In this document: positions 1 through 7,995 of the stretch, piece by piece
Position numbering within the stretch: position 1 is the stretch's first letter
Layout of the letters: every line of letters begins with the position of its first letter
From: Paenibacillus thiaminolyticus
GTDB lineage: Bacteria; Bacillota; Bacilli; Paenibacillales; Paenibacillaceae
Reading direction: 5' to 3'
Assembly (NCBI RefSeq): GCF_007066085.1
Contig: NZ_CP041405.1
Span: 4,791,001 to 4,855,000, forward strand
DNA: 64,000 nt
Notes under the pieces: generated by a model
What the model was told of the DNA's origin: nothing
Seen by the model: only the letters and a program-made list of their open reading frames with translations
Database searches by the model: none
Program-made: the position numbers and the translations under genes

Positions 1-720
1 GAGTTGTTCGCGATTATGGTCGGCGGACTGGCGTGCGTCTCCGGTTCTGTTCTAGGCGGATACGCGATGCTTGGCGTTCCGATTGAATATTTGCTTGCAG
101 CGGCATTCATGGGAGCGCCGGGCGGCTTGCTGCTGGCCAAAATTATTATGCCGGAAACCGATCATCAGCTCAGAGCGGAACGCGTCGAGATGGTGAAGGA
201 TACAGAGTCCCGAAATGTCATCGATGCCGCGGCTCGCGGAGCTTCGGACGGGCTCAAGATCGCTGCCGGCGTAGGCGCGATGCTGCTGGCATTCATATCG
301 CTTATTTTCTTGGTGAACATGATTATTGGCTGGGTTGGCGGCGTGTTCGGAATCGAAGCGCTGACGCTCGAGCAAATTCTAGGCTACCTGTTCGCGCCGA
401 TTGCCTTCCTGATCGGTGTTCCATGGGGTGAAGCGCTGCAGGCAGGTTCCTTCATCGGTCAAAAATTCGTGCTGAACGAATTTGTAGCATACACTTCGTT
501 TGCGCCTGAGATTGCTCAGTTGTCGCCCAAAAGCGTCGTCATCATCAGCTTCGCGCTGTGCGGCTTCGCCAATCTGGCTGCGATTGCGCTCCTTATTGGC
601 GGCCTGGGCGGGATTGCGCCTTCTCGAAGACAGGATCTTGCCGAGATGGGCTTCCGTGCGGTCATTGCCGCAACCTTGGCTAATCTGATGAGCGCGGCGA
701 TTGCCGGGATGCTCGTGTAG
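1..720 (+). CDS. NupC-family nucleoside transporter, C-terminal part (5' end outside window)
   Basis: The reading frame is already open at base 1 and ends at a TAG, so only the last 239 or so residues of a concentrative nucleoside transporter are present. Several hydrophobic helices are visible. The signature [15 protein letters not shown], followed by a NEFVAY segment, matches the substrate/cation-binding C-terminal domain of the CNT family. The complete nupC at 38.8 kb carries the near-identical [15 protein letters not shown] and NEFVAM, so the two are paralogues. The expected role is proton- or sodium-coupled uptake of nucleosides across the cytoplasmic membrane. Which nucleosides it prefers cannot be read from this fragment. 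Confidence 0.9.
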   Translation, partial: ELFAIMVGGLACVSGSVLGGYAMLGVPIEYLLAAAFMGAPGGLLLAKIIMPETDHQLRAERVEMVKDTESRNVIDAAARGASDGLKIAAGVGAMLLAFISLIFLVNMIIGWVGGVFGIEALTLEQILGYLFAPIAFLIGVPWGEALQAGSFIGQKFVLNEFVAYTSFAPEIAQLSPKSVVIISFALCGFANLAAIALLIGGLGGIAPSRRQDLAEMGFRAVIAATLANLMSAAIAGMLV

Positions 721-762
721 AAGCGATGATACCATACAAGTAACAACTAGGGAAATAAAACA

Positions 763-791
763 AACGCTTGGGCTATGATGGCCCAAGCGTT
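763..791. terminator. Bidirectional Rho-independent terminator
   Basis: A perfect 11-bp stem (763-773 with 781-791) closes a 7-nt loop. On the minus strand it is followed by a T-rich run (TTTGTTTTATTT), and on the plus strand by a weaker T-rich stretch. It sits between the convergent transporter and flavoprotein genes and can serve both. Confidence 0.85.
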
Positions 792-825
792 CGTTGTTAG
801 CTGAGAGAAAATGGAAGCTGTTATC

Positions 826-2358
826 TTATTGTGCTTGTACGAATTCAGCCGATTTAATGCCGGCTTGGCGGCCGAAGATGATGATCTCGGAAACGGAGTT
901 GCCGCCGATACGGTTTTGACCGTGGAGGCCGCCTGTAAGCTCGCCTGCTGCGAACAAGCCAGGAATAGGCTGGCCGTCTTTATTTAACACTTCGGTATTC
1001 GTATTGATTTTCACGCCGCCCATGGTGTAGTGAATTCCAGGGGCGATTTTGATTGCATAGTATGGCGCGCCGGACAAGTCGTTGTCCATCGCCGTTGTTC
1101 TGCCGAATTCGGCATCCTCTTTATTTTTCACTGCGTTGTTCCATGTATCCAGCGTAGCTGTTAGCTGATCTGCCGGAACACCAATTTCTTGAGCTAAAGC
1201 CTCGAGTGTATCGCCTTGAATGACAAAGCCCATTTTTTCATACTGCTCAATCGCTTTAGCGCGGGATTTCACGCCGGAATCCAATACAAGATAAGCCGAT
1301 TTCTCAGGCAGCTTATTGATTGCCGCCGTGACATTGTCACGCGTGTCCAGTTCGTTGGTGAACCGCTTGCCCTCGCTAGACACCAGGATCGCGCCTTCAC
1401 CGCGGACCGCTTCCCCGATGAGATAGGAGTTGTCCTGCTGTACCGTAGGGTGAACCTGGATTTGATCCATATCTACCGTTACACCGCCGAGTTTTTCAAT
1501 CATCTTAATGCCGTCGCCGGTGCTGCCTTCTTGGTTGGTTGTCACAAGACCTTTCAGATCGGAGCGAACCTCGGCAATCATATCCATGTTAGCGCCATAA
1601 CCGCCGCTTGTCACAACGACAGCATCTGCGGCAACTGTTTTCTCATCGTTGTTGTTGAAGAGGACCTTAACGCCGTTTACTTTGCCGTCCTTCTCCGTAA
1701 TTTCCGTTACATTCGCATTGACGAAAAGAGGAATTTCTTTCTCTTGAACATTTTTCACCAAGCCGTTGACGAGATATTGACCCACTGCGGAGCCGTCTTC
1801 AGGACGGTGGGTGCGCTTCTCGTTCATACCGCCCGTAATCGTGATATTGTTCAAGCGAATTCCGATGGAATCAAGCCATTCGATGGCACTTGCGGAATTG
1901 TCAACGAAGAAACGAAGCATCTCTTTGTCGTTCGTGCCATGACCGCCTTTTAATGTCTCTTCGTAAAATAGATCATTGTTATCCTCAATGCCTTGCTCTT
2001 TTTGGAACTTGGTCTGGGAAGCATTCATGCCGGAGGATGATTTCATCGTATTGCCGCCGGCAATCGGCATTTTTTCGAAAATAACCGGGTTCATGCCTTT
2101 TTCTTTGGCTTCAAGCGCGGCAGACATTCCGGCGCCGCCTGCACCGACAATGATGATGTCATATTTATCTTGTAATTGATCGATAGGTGTATAGTTGGCT
2201 TGAGAAGCACCCGACACGGCTTCCGTTTCTTGGGACTCCGCCGGTTTTTCATTGCCCTGACTCTCGTTTTGATTCTGGTTCCCGCCGCTACCGCATCCCG
2301 CGATCACGAGCATGAAAGAGAGAACGAGAATCAGCGTTGCTGCTGCTTTCTTTTTCAT
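826..2358 (-). CDS. Exported FAD-dependent fumarate-reductase-like flavoprotein (lipoprotein)
   Basis: 510 residues. The N-terminus is a lipoprotein signal (hydrophobic stretch then AGC at about residues 20-22) with an Asn/Gln/Glu-rich linker, so the enzyme should be anchored on the outer face of the membrane. A Rossmann FAD site follows (VGAGGAGMSAALEAKEKG, near residue 70) with FEKMPIAGGNT. The C-terminal YTMGGVKIN and GLHGQNRIGGNS segments are typical of the fumarate reductase/succinate dehydrogenase flavoprotein and flavocytochrome-c family. That family reduces fumarate, urocanate or other enoates. No FMN-binding domain or haem CxxCH motif is present, so its electron donor must be separate. 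The true acceptor is unknown. It stands alone and is transcribed convergently with the upstream transporter. Confidence 0.85.
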   Translation of the reverse strand: MKKKAAATLILVLSFMLVIAGCGSGGNQNQNESQGNEKPAESQETEAVSGASQANYTPIDQLQDKYDIIIVGAGGAGMSAALEAKEKGMNPVIFEKMPIAGGNTMKSSSGMNASQTKFQKEQGIEDNNDLFYEETLKGGHGTNDKEMLRFFVDNSASAIEWLDSIGIRLNNITITGGMNEKRTHRPEDGSAVGQYLVNGLVKNVQEKEIPLFVNANVTEITEKDGKVNGVKVLFNNNDEKTVAADAVVVTSGGYGANMDMIAEVRSDLKGLVTTNQEGSTGDGIKMIEKLGGVTVDMDQIQVHPTVQQDNSYLIGEAVRGEGAILVSSEGKRFTNELDTRDNVTAAINKLPEKSAYLVLDSGVKSRAKAIEQYEKMGFVIQGDTLEALAQEIGVPADQLTATLDTWNNAVKNKEDAEFGRTTAMDNDLSGAPYYAIKIAPGIHYTMGGVKINTNTEVLNKDGQPIPGLFAAGELTGGLHGQNRIGGNSVSEIIIFGRQAGIKSAEFVQAQ

Positions 2359-2644
2359 GATAACAACCCCCGTTTTTCTATGATGTTAAGTACACTTCAT
2401 TTTAATATAATATCGTCCCCATGCATAGTGATTCTTTTCACAATGTTTTGAATTTTCTGTGATCATGCATCGGGTTTCTAGGATGAGGCGAGTCTCGCAT
2501 CTTCCAAGTCCAGGAACTATATGCTATCATAATCATTTGCAAAGAATCGGAGGGGCCGTACGCCTGCCATTCCACATGGATTTCCCGAGCCGGAAGCTGC
2601 CAATGACTGAACACCCACATTGTCTTATAAGGAGGATATTGTTC

Positions 2645-3184
2645 ATGAAAAATGTATATGTTGTGCGGCATTGCCAGGCGGAAGGGCAAGCTCCGGGCGC
2701 GCAGTTAACCGCAGTCGGTGTAGAGCAAGCGGACAAGCTTGCGGAATTTTTGACGGACAAACATATCGAACATATCATTTCAAGTCCTTATGAGAGAGCC
2801 TATCGGACCATAGCGCCCTTCGCCGATCAACTTGGCATGGCCATCGCTCTGGATGACAGATTGACGGAGAGGGTGCTGTCAGGCAGCAATCATCCCGATT
2901 GGCGCGATATGCTTCGGAAGACATACGATGATTTAGATTTATGTTATGAGGGCGGGGAGTCGAGCAATACGGCGATGAAGCGTGCCAGCAGCGTAATCGC
3001 GGAAGCGCTGGAGAGCGGATACAACAACGTCGTCATCGTATCGCACGGCAACCTGATATCACTGCTGCTGAAGCATTTCGACGATCGGTTCGGCTTCAAG
3101 GAGTGGGAATCCTTGTCCAATCCGGATGTATATCATCTAATCTTCGAACAGGATGCGCCCATCATCCATCGAATATGGACATAA
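2645..3184 (+). CDS. Histidine phosphatase family protein (phosphoglycerate-mutase-like)
   Basis: 179 residues, about the size of a minimal branch-2-type histidine phosphatase. The catalytic RHC motif (VVRHCQAEG; usual form RHG or RHA) lies at residues 8-10, and the second histidine is in VIVSHGNL near the C-terminus. SSPYERAYRT supplies the usual phosphate-binding arginine. The ATG at 2645 is chosen because AAGGAGG ends 8-10 bases before it; the longer open frame upstream has no such site. Substrate cannot be predicted: relatives act on phosphosugars, nucleotides or small phosphate esters. Confidence 0.85.
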   Translation: MKNVYVVRHCQAEGQAPGAQLTAVGVEQADKLAEFLTDKHIEHIISSPYERAYRTIAPFADQLGMAIALDDRLTERVLSGSNHPDWRDMLRKTYDDLDLCYEGGESSNTAMKRASSVIAEALESGYNNVVIVSHGNLISLLLKHFDDRFGFKEWESLSNPDVYHLIFEQDAPIIHRIWT

Positions 3185-3240
3185 TGATGGTAAATGACCT
3201 GGCTTATGGCGTGTTATAATGGATTTATGAGGGAAAAGCG

Positions 3241-3417
3241 GTGCTCTCTGTGGGCGTAAATCGTAAAGAATTAAAGCGATTGATTGATCATATCACCGAG
3301 CAAGATGCAGCACTGACCTCCAGTAACCATGCCGTTGGAAAACCCCTGTTTTTTACGAAGGGGTGGAGATGTCCATTTACACAATTAGAACTTGGCACTC
3401 AGAATTTTTTCTACTGA
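3241..3417 (+). CDS. Possible small protein of about 58 residues
   Basis: A GTG-started frame (GTG at 3241 or 3250) begins with VNRKELKRLIDHITEQDAA, a charged helical start resembling many short Firmicutes proteins, and ends at 3417 after an unrelated-looking tail. AGGGAAAAG lies before the first GTG. The helical N-terminus followed by a poor tail suggests a truncated remnant rather than an intact gene. No family is recognised. Confidence 0.3.
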   Translation: MLSVGVNRKELKRLIDHITEQDAALTSSNHAVGKPLFFTKGWRCPFTQLELGTQNFFY

Positions 3418-3509
3418 GAGACGAGCTCCACTATATAAAAAATGAAGTGGCGAAAATTCATATATACTTCTCAACGGCTGTTTTTACGGGATCCAAGAGA
3501 CCGCGTCGG

Positions 3510-3600
3510 ATCCTGGGGGCATCCTCGCCTTCAGGGGGGCATAATTGCCTTCAGGAAGCACCATTGCCTTCTGGAGGCATCGTTGCCTCCTGGGGCTTGC
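3510..3600 (+). repeat. Degenerate 19-20-bp tandem repeat
   Basis: About four to five units starting GCCTTCAGG/GCCTCCTGG and ending near CATAATT/CACCATT/CATCGTT follow one another at 3527, 3547, 3566 and 3585, with a related part-copy just before. The units differ at several positions, as in an old minisatellite. No open frame of known type covers it. Confidence 0.65.
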
Positions 3601-3610
3601 ACATGTAGAG

Positions 3611-3895
3611 GGAATTGCTGCTATTTTACAGGAATTTCGGCTCACTGAGTCCACATCCCGAGGAATTGCTGCAAATCTACATCATTTAAGGCCCTTTTGC
3701 TTCAAGCCGAAGCGAAACGGGTGAAATTCCTGCAGTTTTGCAGGATTCCCTTTCTGGTAAAGCCGTCCATATCGAATTGCTGTATTTACGCAGGATTTCG
3801 CTTACCGAATAGGCGTGTCTGGAGAAATCGTGCAGTTTTGCGGATTTCGCCTGCCGGATAGACGTGTCTAGGGAAATGGTGCAGTTTGTAAAGGA
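3611..3895 (+). repeat. Array of about 50-bp imperfect repeats (GCAGTTTTGCAGGAATT family)
   Basis: Units beginning GAATTGCTGC or GAAATNNTGCAG recur near 3612, 3661, 3724, 3774, 3826 and 3876, a period of about 50 bp. The core reads TGCAGTTTTGCAGGATTTCGC, and two neighbouring units share the tail ATAG(G/A)CGTGTCT. The same core recurs in another gap at 34.94-35.08 kb. The internal TGCAGTTTTGCA is a near-palindrome. No coding capacity is apparent. Confidence 0.7.
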
Positions 3896-3939
3896 GTTTT
3901 TTTCAATGGGCGTGTTTTAAAAAGAAGGGAGCCAGAATC

Positions 3940-4464
3940 ATGATGATTCCATTGGGCCAATTTGAGATTACATCCGGTAAAGTGGTTGTGTCCGATCCTT
4001 GCTACGAATTGAATGAGAATACGATAATCATGGGTGTGCTGGACAATGTACGCAACGGTACGTGGGCCGCTCAGGTATATAAAACAGAGGTTCGGGATTG
4101 GGGCGAAGCTTGTGCTAAGCTCATAGCGCTCCACAGTTCGGTTGCCGATAAGCCAGATGAACCCGAATGGGTAAGATGTAATTTCATTGTCGGCGTGGAC
4201 AGCGGTCAAGCGGGCATCTTTGATGTCAGCAAGTATCGAATTCCGGATTCCGAAGCGCAAGGGACGGATTCCGATACGGATAGCGCCTGGTATTTAACCT
4301 GCTGCGACATTACGGAAAGCGATGAGGAAGCCGGTGTCATGGAAGGTGGCGCAGTCTCGCATTCTGGCTTCGGGGATGGGGGTTATGCGGCGTATTATGC
4401 TGCCAATGAACAGAATCAAATTATTGGAGTCAAGATTATTTTCATCAAAGATGCAGATCTGTAA
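3940..4464 (+). CDS. DUF4241-like protein of unknown function
   Basis: 174 residues, soluble, no signal peptide. It starts with PLGQFEITSGKVVVSDPCYE and ends with GFGDGGYAAYYAANEQNQIIGVKIIFI. That layout (a strand defining a target property, then a GDGGY loop and a final hydrophobic strand) resembles DUF4241 proteins. The start follows an AAGAAGGGAG ribosome site; the second Met at 3943 is equally possible. It stands alone after the repeat-filled gap. The biochemical role is unknown. Confidence 0.6.
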   Translation: MMIPLGQFEITSGKVVVSDPCYELNENTIIMGVLDNVRNGTWAAQVYKTEVRDWGEACAKLIALHSSVADKPDEPEWVRCNFIVGVDSGQAGIFDVSKYRIPDSEAQGTDSDTDSAWYLTCCDITESDEEAGVMEGGAVSHSGFGDGGYAAYYAANEQNQIIGVKIIFIKDADL

Positions 4465-4676
4465 GAGGCGGCAATGCATATGACGGGAGTACCGTCCAAT
4501 GATTGCTGCAGATGTTCAAGTTATCCGGTCAAAGCCCAAGCATAATGATGTCCTAAAGGTAAATGGACGTTATTATGCTTTTTTGTCATGTCTCAAGTTT
4601 AGTTTATAAGTTTCCATTCTGGAACATAGAATCGAAGTGTACCTGGGTCCTACATTATACATGGGAGGAAATGAAC

Positions 4677-5525
4677 ATGACGAATGTGATGAAAGCCCGT
4701 CCGAAGCTGTATGTCATGGATAACGGCCGCATGAACATGGACAAAAACTGGTTGATCGGCATGCATAATCCGGCTACGATTCTGAATCCGAATGCGGCGG
4801 CGGAGTTCGTGGAAGTTCCGGTCTATACCGTATTGATCGATCACCCGGAAGGGAAGATTTTGTTCGATACGGCCTGCAATCCGAACGGGATGGGCAAGGA
4901 AGGGCGATGGCCCGAAATGATGCAGCTTGCGTTCCCTTGGGCAGCAAGTGAGGAATGTTATCTGCATAACCGGCTGGAGCAGTTGAATGTCTCGCCTCGG
5001 GACATCAAGTATGTCGTTGCCTCCCATTTGCATCTCGATCATGCCGGATGCTTGGAACTGTTCACGAACGCGACGATTATCGTTCACGAGGATGAGCTGA
5101 ATGGCGCGCTGCAATCTTATGCCCGTAACAAAAAATTAGGATCCTACATATGGGCGGACATCGATGCCTGGATCAAAAATCATTTGCAATGGAAAACGAT
5201 TAAGCGCACCGAGGATGAGTTGGAGCTGGCCGAAGGCATTACCCTGCTGAACTTCGGAAGCGGCCATGCTTGGGGCATGCTGGGCTTGCGTATCGAAATG
5301 CCGGAAACGGGCGGGATCATCCTCGCTTCCGATACCATCTATACGGCGGAGAGCTACGGCCCTCCGGTCAGGCCCCCGGGCATTATATACGATTCGATCG
5401 GGTACCGGAATACGGTGGAAAGGATCCGCACTCTTGCCGCCCGAACGAAATCCCAAGTGTGGTTCGGACACGATGCGAATCAATTCAAGGAGCTCCGCAA
5501 ATCAACGGAAGGATACTATGAATAA
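4677..5525 (+). CDS. Metallo-beta-lactamase-fold hydrolase, N-acyl-homoserine-lactonase-like
   Basis: 282 residues from the ATG at 4677, which has GGAGG 8 bases upstream; the longer frame from 4563 lacks such a site. The zinc motif ASHLHLDHAG (HxHxDH) lies at about residues 116-125, followed by a later Asp in LASDTIY and a terminal VWFGHD, completing the usual dinuclear zinc ligand set. Size and the opening YVMDNGRM resemble the AiiA/AttM quorum-quenching lactonase family, which opens the lactone ring of acyl-homoserine signals. Other lactone or ester substrates are possible. It is monocistronic as far as can be seen. Confidence 0.8.
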   Translation: MTNVMKARPKLYVMDNGRMNMDKNWLIGMHNPATILNPNAAAEFVEVPVYTVLIDHPEGKILFDTACNPNGMGKEGRWPEMMQLAFPWAASEECYLHNRLEQLNVSPRDIKYVVASHLHLDHAGCLELFTNATIIVHEDELNGALQSYARNKKLGSYIWADIDAWIKNHLQWKTIKRTEDELELAEGITLLNFGSGHAWGMLGLRIEMPETGGIILASDTIYTAESYGPPVRPPGIIYDSIGYRNTVERIRTLAARTKSQVWFGHDANQFKELRKSTEGYYE

Positions 5526-5864
5526 GAAGGCAAAGGAAGGCATGATCATACTGTGAGCAGGTTTTAGCAGACGATCTTCCACTCTGATGACAACTGAGGA
5601 CCTCCCCCATACGGTAACAGTGAAAAGGAGTTCATATTGTGATGAATTCCAAACTGCAGACCGGAGGGGGTTTTTGTGTATTCCAGGGGGCTGACCCGTT
5701 CTCTTACTACAGTACGGGCATCCTGCTTTACAAAATTGAACAACTTGGTTCATAGGGTGGATATTCTGACAAGTGCTGCATATTATATAATCCCTTTATG
5801 CGACATTCATTCAATGTTACAGAGAAGAAATCCGAACCGATCGGAGAAGTTGAGGTAGGATCAT
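5526..5864 (+). other. 339-base gap with a possible transcription stop
   Basis: No convincing gene. A C5 run near 5605 can pair with the G5 run just before a T5 tract near 5670-5677 (GGAGGGGGTTTTTG), which may act as a terminator for the lactonase gene, although the stem is interrupted and the loop is long. The last part carries the GAGGTAGGA ribosome site of the next gene. Confidence 0.4.
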
Positions 5865-7100
5865 ATGAGTTGTTTGAGAAAATTGTTTTTTGGCATGTTA
5901 GCAATCGTTTTAAGTATCGGAATCGGTCTCCCCAATGTGAGTGCTTCCCCGATCCGAGTCACCGTGGACGGGCATGATGTGGCGTTCCCGGATGAACCTC
6001 CGTATGTGGATAAGAAATCCAACCGCTCGATGGTTCCTGCCAAATTCGTATCCGAAAAGCTGGGCGCAAACGTAAAGTGGAACGAGGCATTGAAGCAAAT
6101 CACTTTTTCGTATAAAAATGACACCGTCACTTTGGGGATTGGAGACAATCATGCGCAGGTGAATGGTAACACGGTAACCTTCGGCGGGGGAGCGACGGTC
6201 CAAAACGGCCGCACGATGGTTCCGCTTCGCTTCATCAGCGAAGTCTTTCATGCGGATGTAGATTGGAATTCGGAGCGCAATCAGGTCATCATCACCACTT
6301 CTGTACATAATGTTCCGAAGGGCACGTGGATCTGGGATAGCCGCATCATCGAGAGGGATCCGGACAAGCTGATCAACTTTGCAAGCGATAATCATGTGAC
6401 CTCCGTGTATCTTCAGATTGATGCCGATATCGCTCCGACGATATATCAAGACTTCATTCGCAGCGCCACAGAGAAGCGTATTAACGTGGAAGCCCTGGCG
6501 GGTCGTCCCGATTGGGCCTCCAAGTCAGAGCAGGATCAAATCAAGAAGTTTATTGCATGGGTCCAAAACTATAATGCCACCGTTAAACCCGAAGAGAGGT
6601 TTGACGGTCTGCACTTTGATATTGAACCTTATCTGCTGCCGGAATGGAAGACCGACAATAAGGCGATCCTGGCAAGCTGGATGGACAATATGCGGCTGAT
6701 TGAGCAGGAAGCCAAAGGGAGCGGCATGAAAATTACGTTGGATGTTCCTTTTTGGCTGAATACCGTAAAGGTTCCCGGCACGGAATACAGCTTCAGCGCA
6801 TGGTTATTGGAGAAGTTCGATTGCCTGGTGATTATGGATTACCGCAATTTTGCCTTAGGCAAGAATGGGATTGTGGAAAACGCAAACGCGATGATGAGAG
6901 AAGCAGCGACGTTGAACAAGCAAGTCATCGTTGCCGTGGAGACCGCTAAAAACATGGAGAGCGATCGGACATCATTCTATGCCAAGAGTATCGAAGCGAT
7001 GGAAAAAGAGCTGCAAGCCGCTCATCAAAAGCTGACTCGACATTCAAGCTATGCCGGCTTTGCGATTCATGAATACAAGAGCTGGGCCGCGATGAAATAA
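5865..7100 (+). CDS. Secreted protein: copper-amine-oxidase-N stalk domain plus TIM-barrel-like domain
   Basis: 411 residues. A signal peptide (KLFFGMLAIVLSIGIGLPNVSA) leads into a CuAO-N stalk domain at about residues 28-145, seen in the paired phrases SMVPAKFVSEKLGANVKWN and TMVPLRFISEVFHADVDWN. The C-terminal 260 residues contain YLQIDAD, LHFDIEPYLLPEW, LDVPFWL and CLVIMDYRNF, strand ends typical of glycoside-hydrolase-like TIM barrels. The D-I-E of HFDIEP could supply acids, but no named family is certain. Stalk domains are common in Paenibacillus exoproteins, where they probably attach to the envelope. Its substrate is unknown. Confidence 0.75.
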   Translation: MSCLRKLFFGMLAIVLSIGIGLPNVSASPIRVTVDGHDVAFPDEPPYVDKKSNRSMVPAKFVSEKLGANVKWNEALKQITFSYKNDTVTLGIGDNHAQVNGNTVTFGGGATVQNGRTMVPLRFISEVFHADVDWNSERNQVIITTSVHNVPKGTWIWDSRIIERDPDKLINFASDNHVTSVYLQIDADIAPTIYQDFIRSATEKRINVEALAGRPDWASKSEQDQIKKFIAWVQNYNATVKPEERFDGLHFDIEPYLLPEWKTDNKAILASWMDNMRLIEQEAKGSGMKITLDVPFWLNTVKVPGTEYSFSAWLLEKFDCLVIMDYRNFALGKNGIVENANAMMREAATLNKQVIVAVETAKNMESDRTSFYAKSIEAMEKELQAAHQKLTRHSSYAGFAIHEYKSWAAMK

Positions 7101-7121
7101 AGCAAATTCGCGTAGTAGAAA

Positions 7122-7184
7122 AACACCTCTTCATTACCTAAAGCGGAAGCGTCAAGCACTAGCCGCCTGGCAGGAAGAGGTGTT
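7122..7184 (-). terminator. Terminator of the sensor/regulator unit
   Basis: A perfect 11-bp inverted repeat (7122-7132 with 7174-7184) encloses 41 bases. Read on the minus strand it ends in TTTTCTAC, so it probably stops the yesN-like transcript. The plus-strand exit is poor in T. Confidence 0.7.
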
Positions 7185-7203
7185 CTCTGCATGAGTTGCG
7201 ATG

Positions 7204-7995
7204 TTACGCGTTCTTATCTCTGAAATATTCTTGATACTGGCTTGGCGTGACGTGGGCGTACTTTTTGAAAATGCTGATAAAGTACTTGTAATCGCTAAAT
7301 CCGATATCCTGCGCGATCGTATAGACTTTGTTATCGCCAGATTTCAATAACTCCATCGACTTGTGGATACGATAGCGGTTGAGGAACTCATTGAACGTGT
7401 AGCTTGTCTCTGCCTTGAATTTCTGATTCAAGTAATAGGCGCTTAAGTCAAGCTGGTCCACGAGGTCATGAATGCTGATTTTTTTCGCATAGTTCTCCTG
7501 TACATAGGCGATCATTTGGGATACATACTTCGATGTCTTCGTTTCTTTCTCCAAAAATTTGCTGTGCAGAATCTCTTCGGTTTCTTGCGGATGATTGGAA
7601 ATGACTTCGTATTTGCGCAGAAGATCGACTTTTGCTTTGGCAGATTCCAGCGCTGCAATCAATTGGTCATCCTCTAATGGCTTCACGAGGAACTCGGTCA
7701 CGCCTAATTGTAAGGCTTGCTTGGCGAGATGAAATTCATTATAGCCGGAAATGATAATGCTGCTAAAGGTATGCTTCTGCAGTCCTTCCCGAATCATGGC
7801 AATGCCATCCATAATCGGCATGTTGATATCCGTAATGACAATATCCGGCTCAAGCTCACAGATCTTGTCATAGCCGTCCTGTCCGTTAAGCGCTTCTTCA
7901 ATCACGATACAATCGTATTCCAGCCAATCAATGCTGAAGCGTATTCCCCTGCGGATCATATCTTCATCTTCAACCAGCAGAACTTTAAACATCAT
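7204..7995 (-). CDS. YesN-type response regulator, CheY receiver plus AraC DNA-binding domain
   Basis: 263 residues. The receiver domain covers about residues 1-120: acidic pair EDED near the start, phospho-acceptor Asp in VITDINMP, and Lys in LVKPL. The C-terminal 100 residues are two AraC-type helix-turn-helices (ISIHDLVDQLDLSAYYLNQKFK and VYTIAQDIGFSDYKYFISIFKKY). It is shorter than many YesN proteins because the middle linker is brief. Its start overlaps the end of the histidine kinase gene, so the two are translationally coupled. Its likely target is the iron-type ABC operon just upstream; this is inferred from position. Confidence 0.9.
   Translation of the reverse strand: MMFKVLLVEDEDMIRRGIRFSIDWLEYDCIVIEEALNGQDGYDKICELEPDIVITDINMPIMDGIAMIREGLQKHTFSSIIISGYNEFHLAKQALQLGVTEFLVKPLEDDQLIAALESAKAKVDLLRKYEVISNHPQETEEILHSKFLEKETKTSKYVSQMIAYVQENYAKKISIHDLVDQLDLSAYYLNQKFKAETSYTFNEFLNRYRIHKSMELLKSGDNKVYTIAQDIGFSDYKYFISIFKKYAHVTPSQYQEYFRDKNA

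Noticed and set aside
3611..3895. 50-bp repeats as a CRISPR
   Set aside because: Repeats are imperfect over the whole unit, there are no unique spacers, and no cas genes are in the window.
5590..5690. T-box or other riboswitch before the stalk-domain gene
   Set aside because: The stem is broken and lies far from the gene; no known aptamer core such as the T-box sequence is visible.
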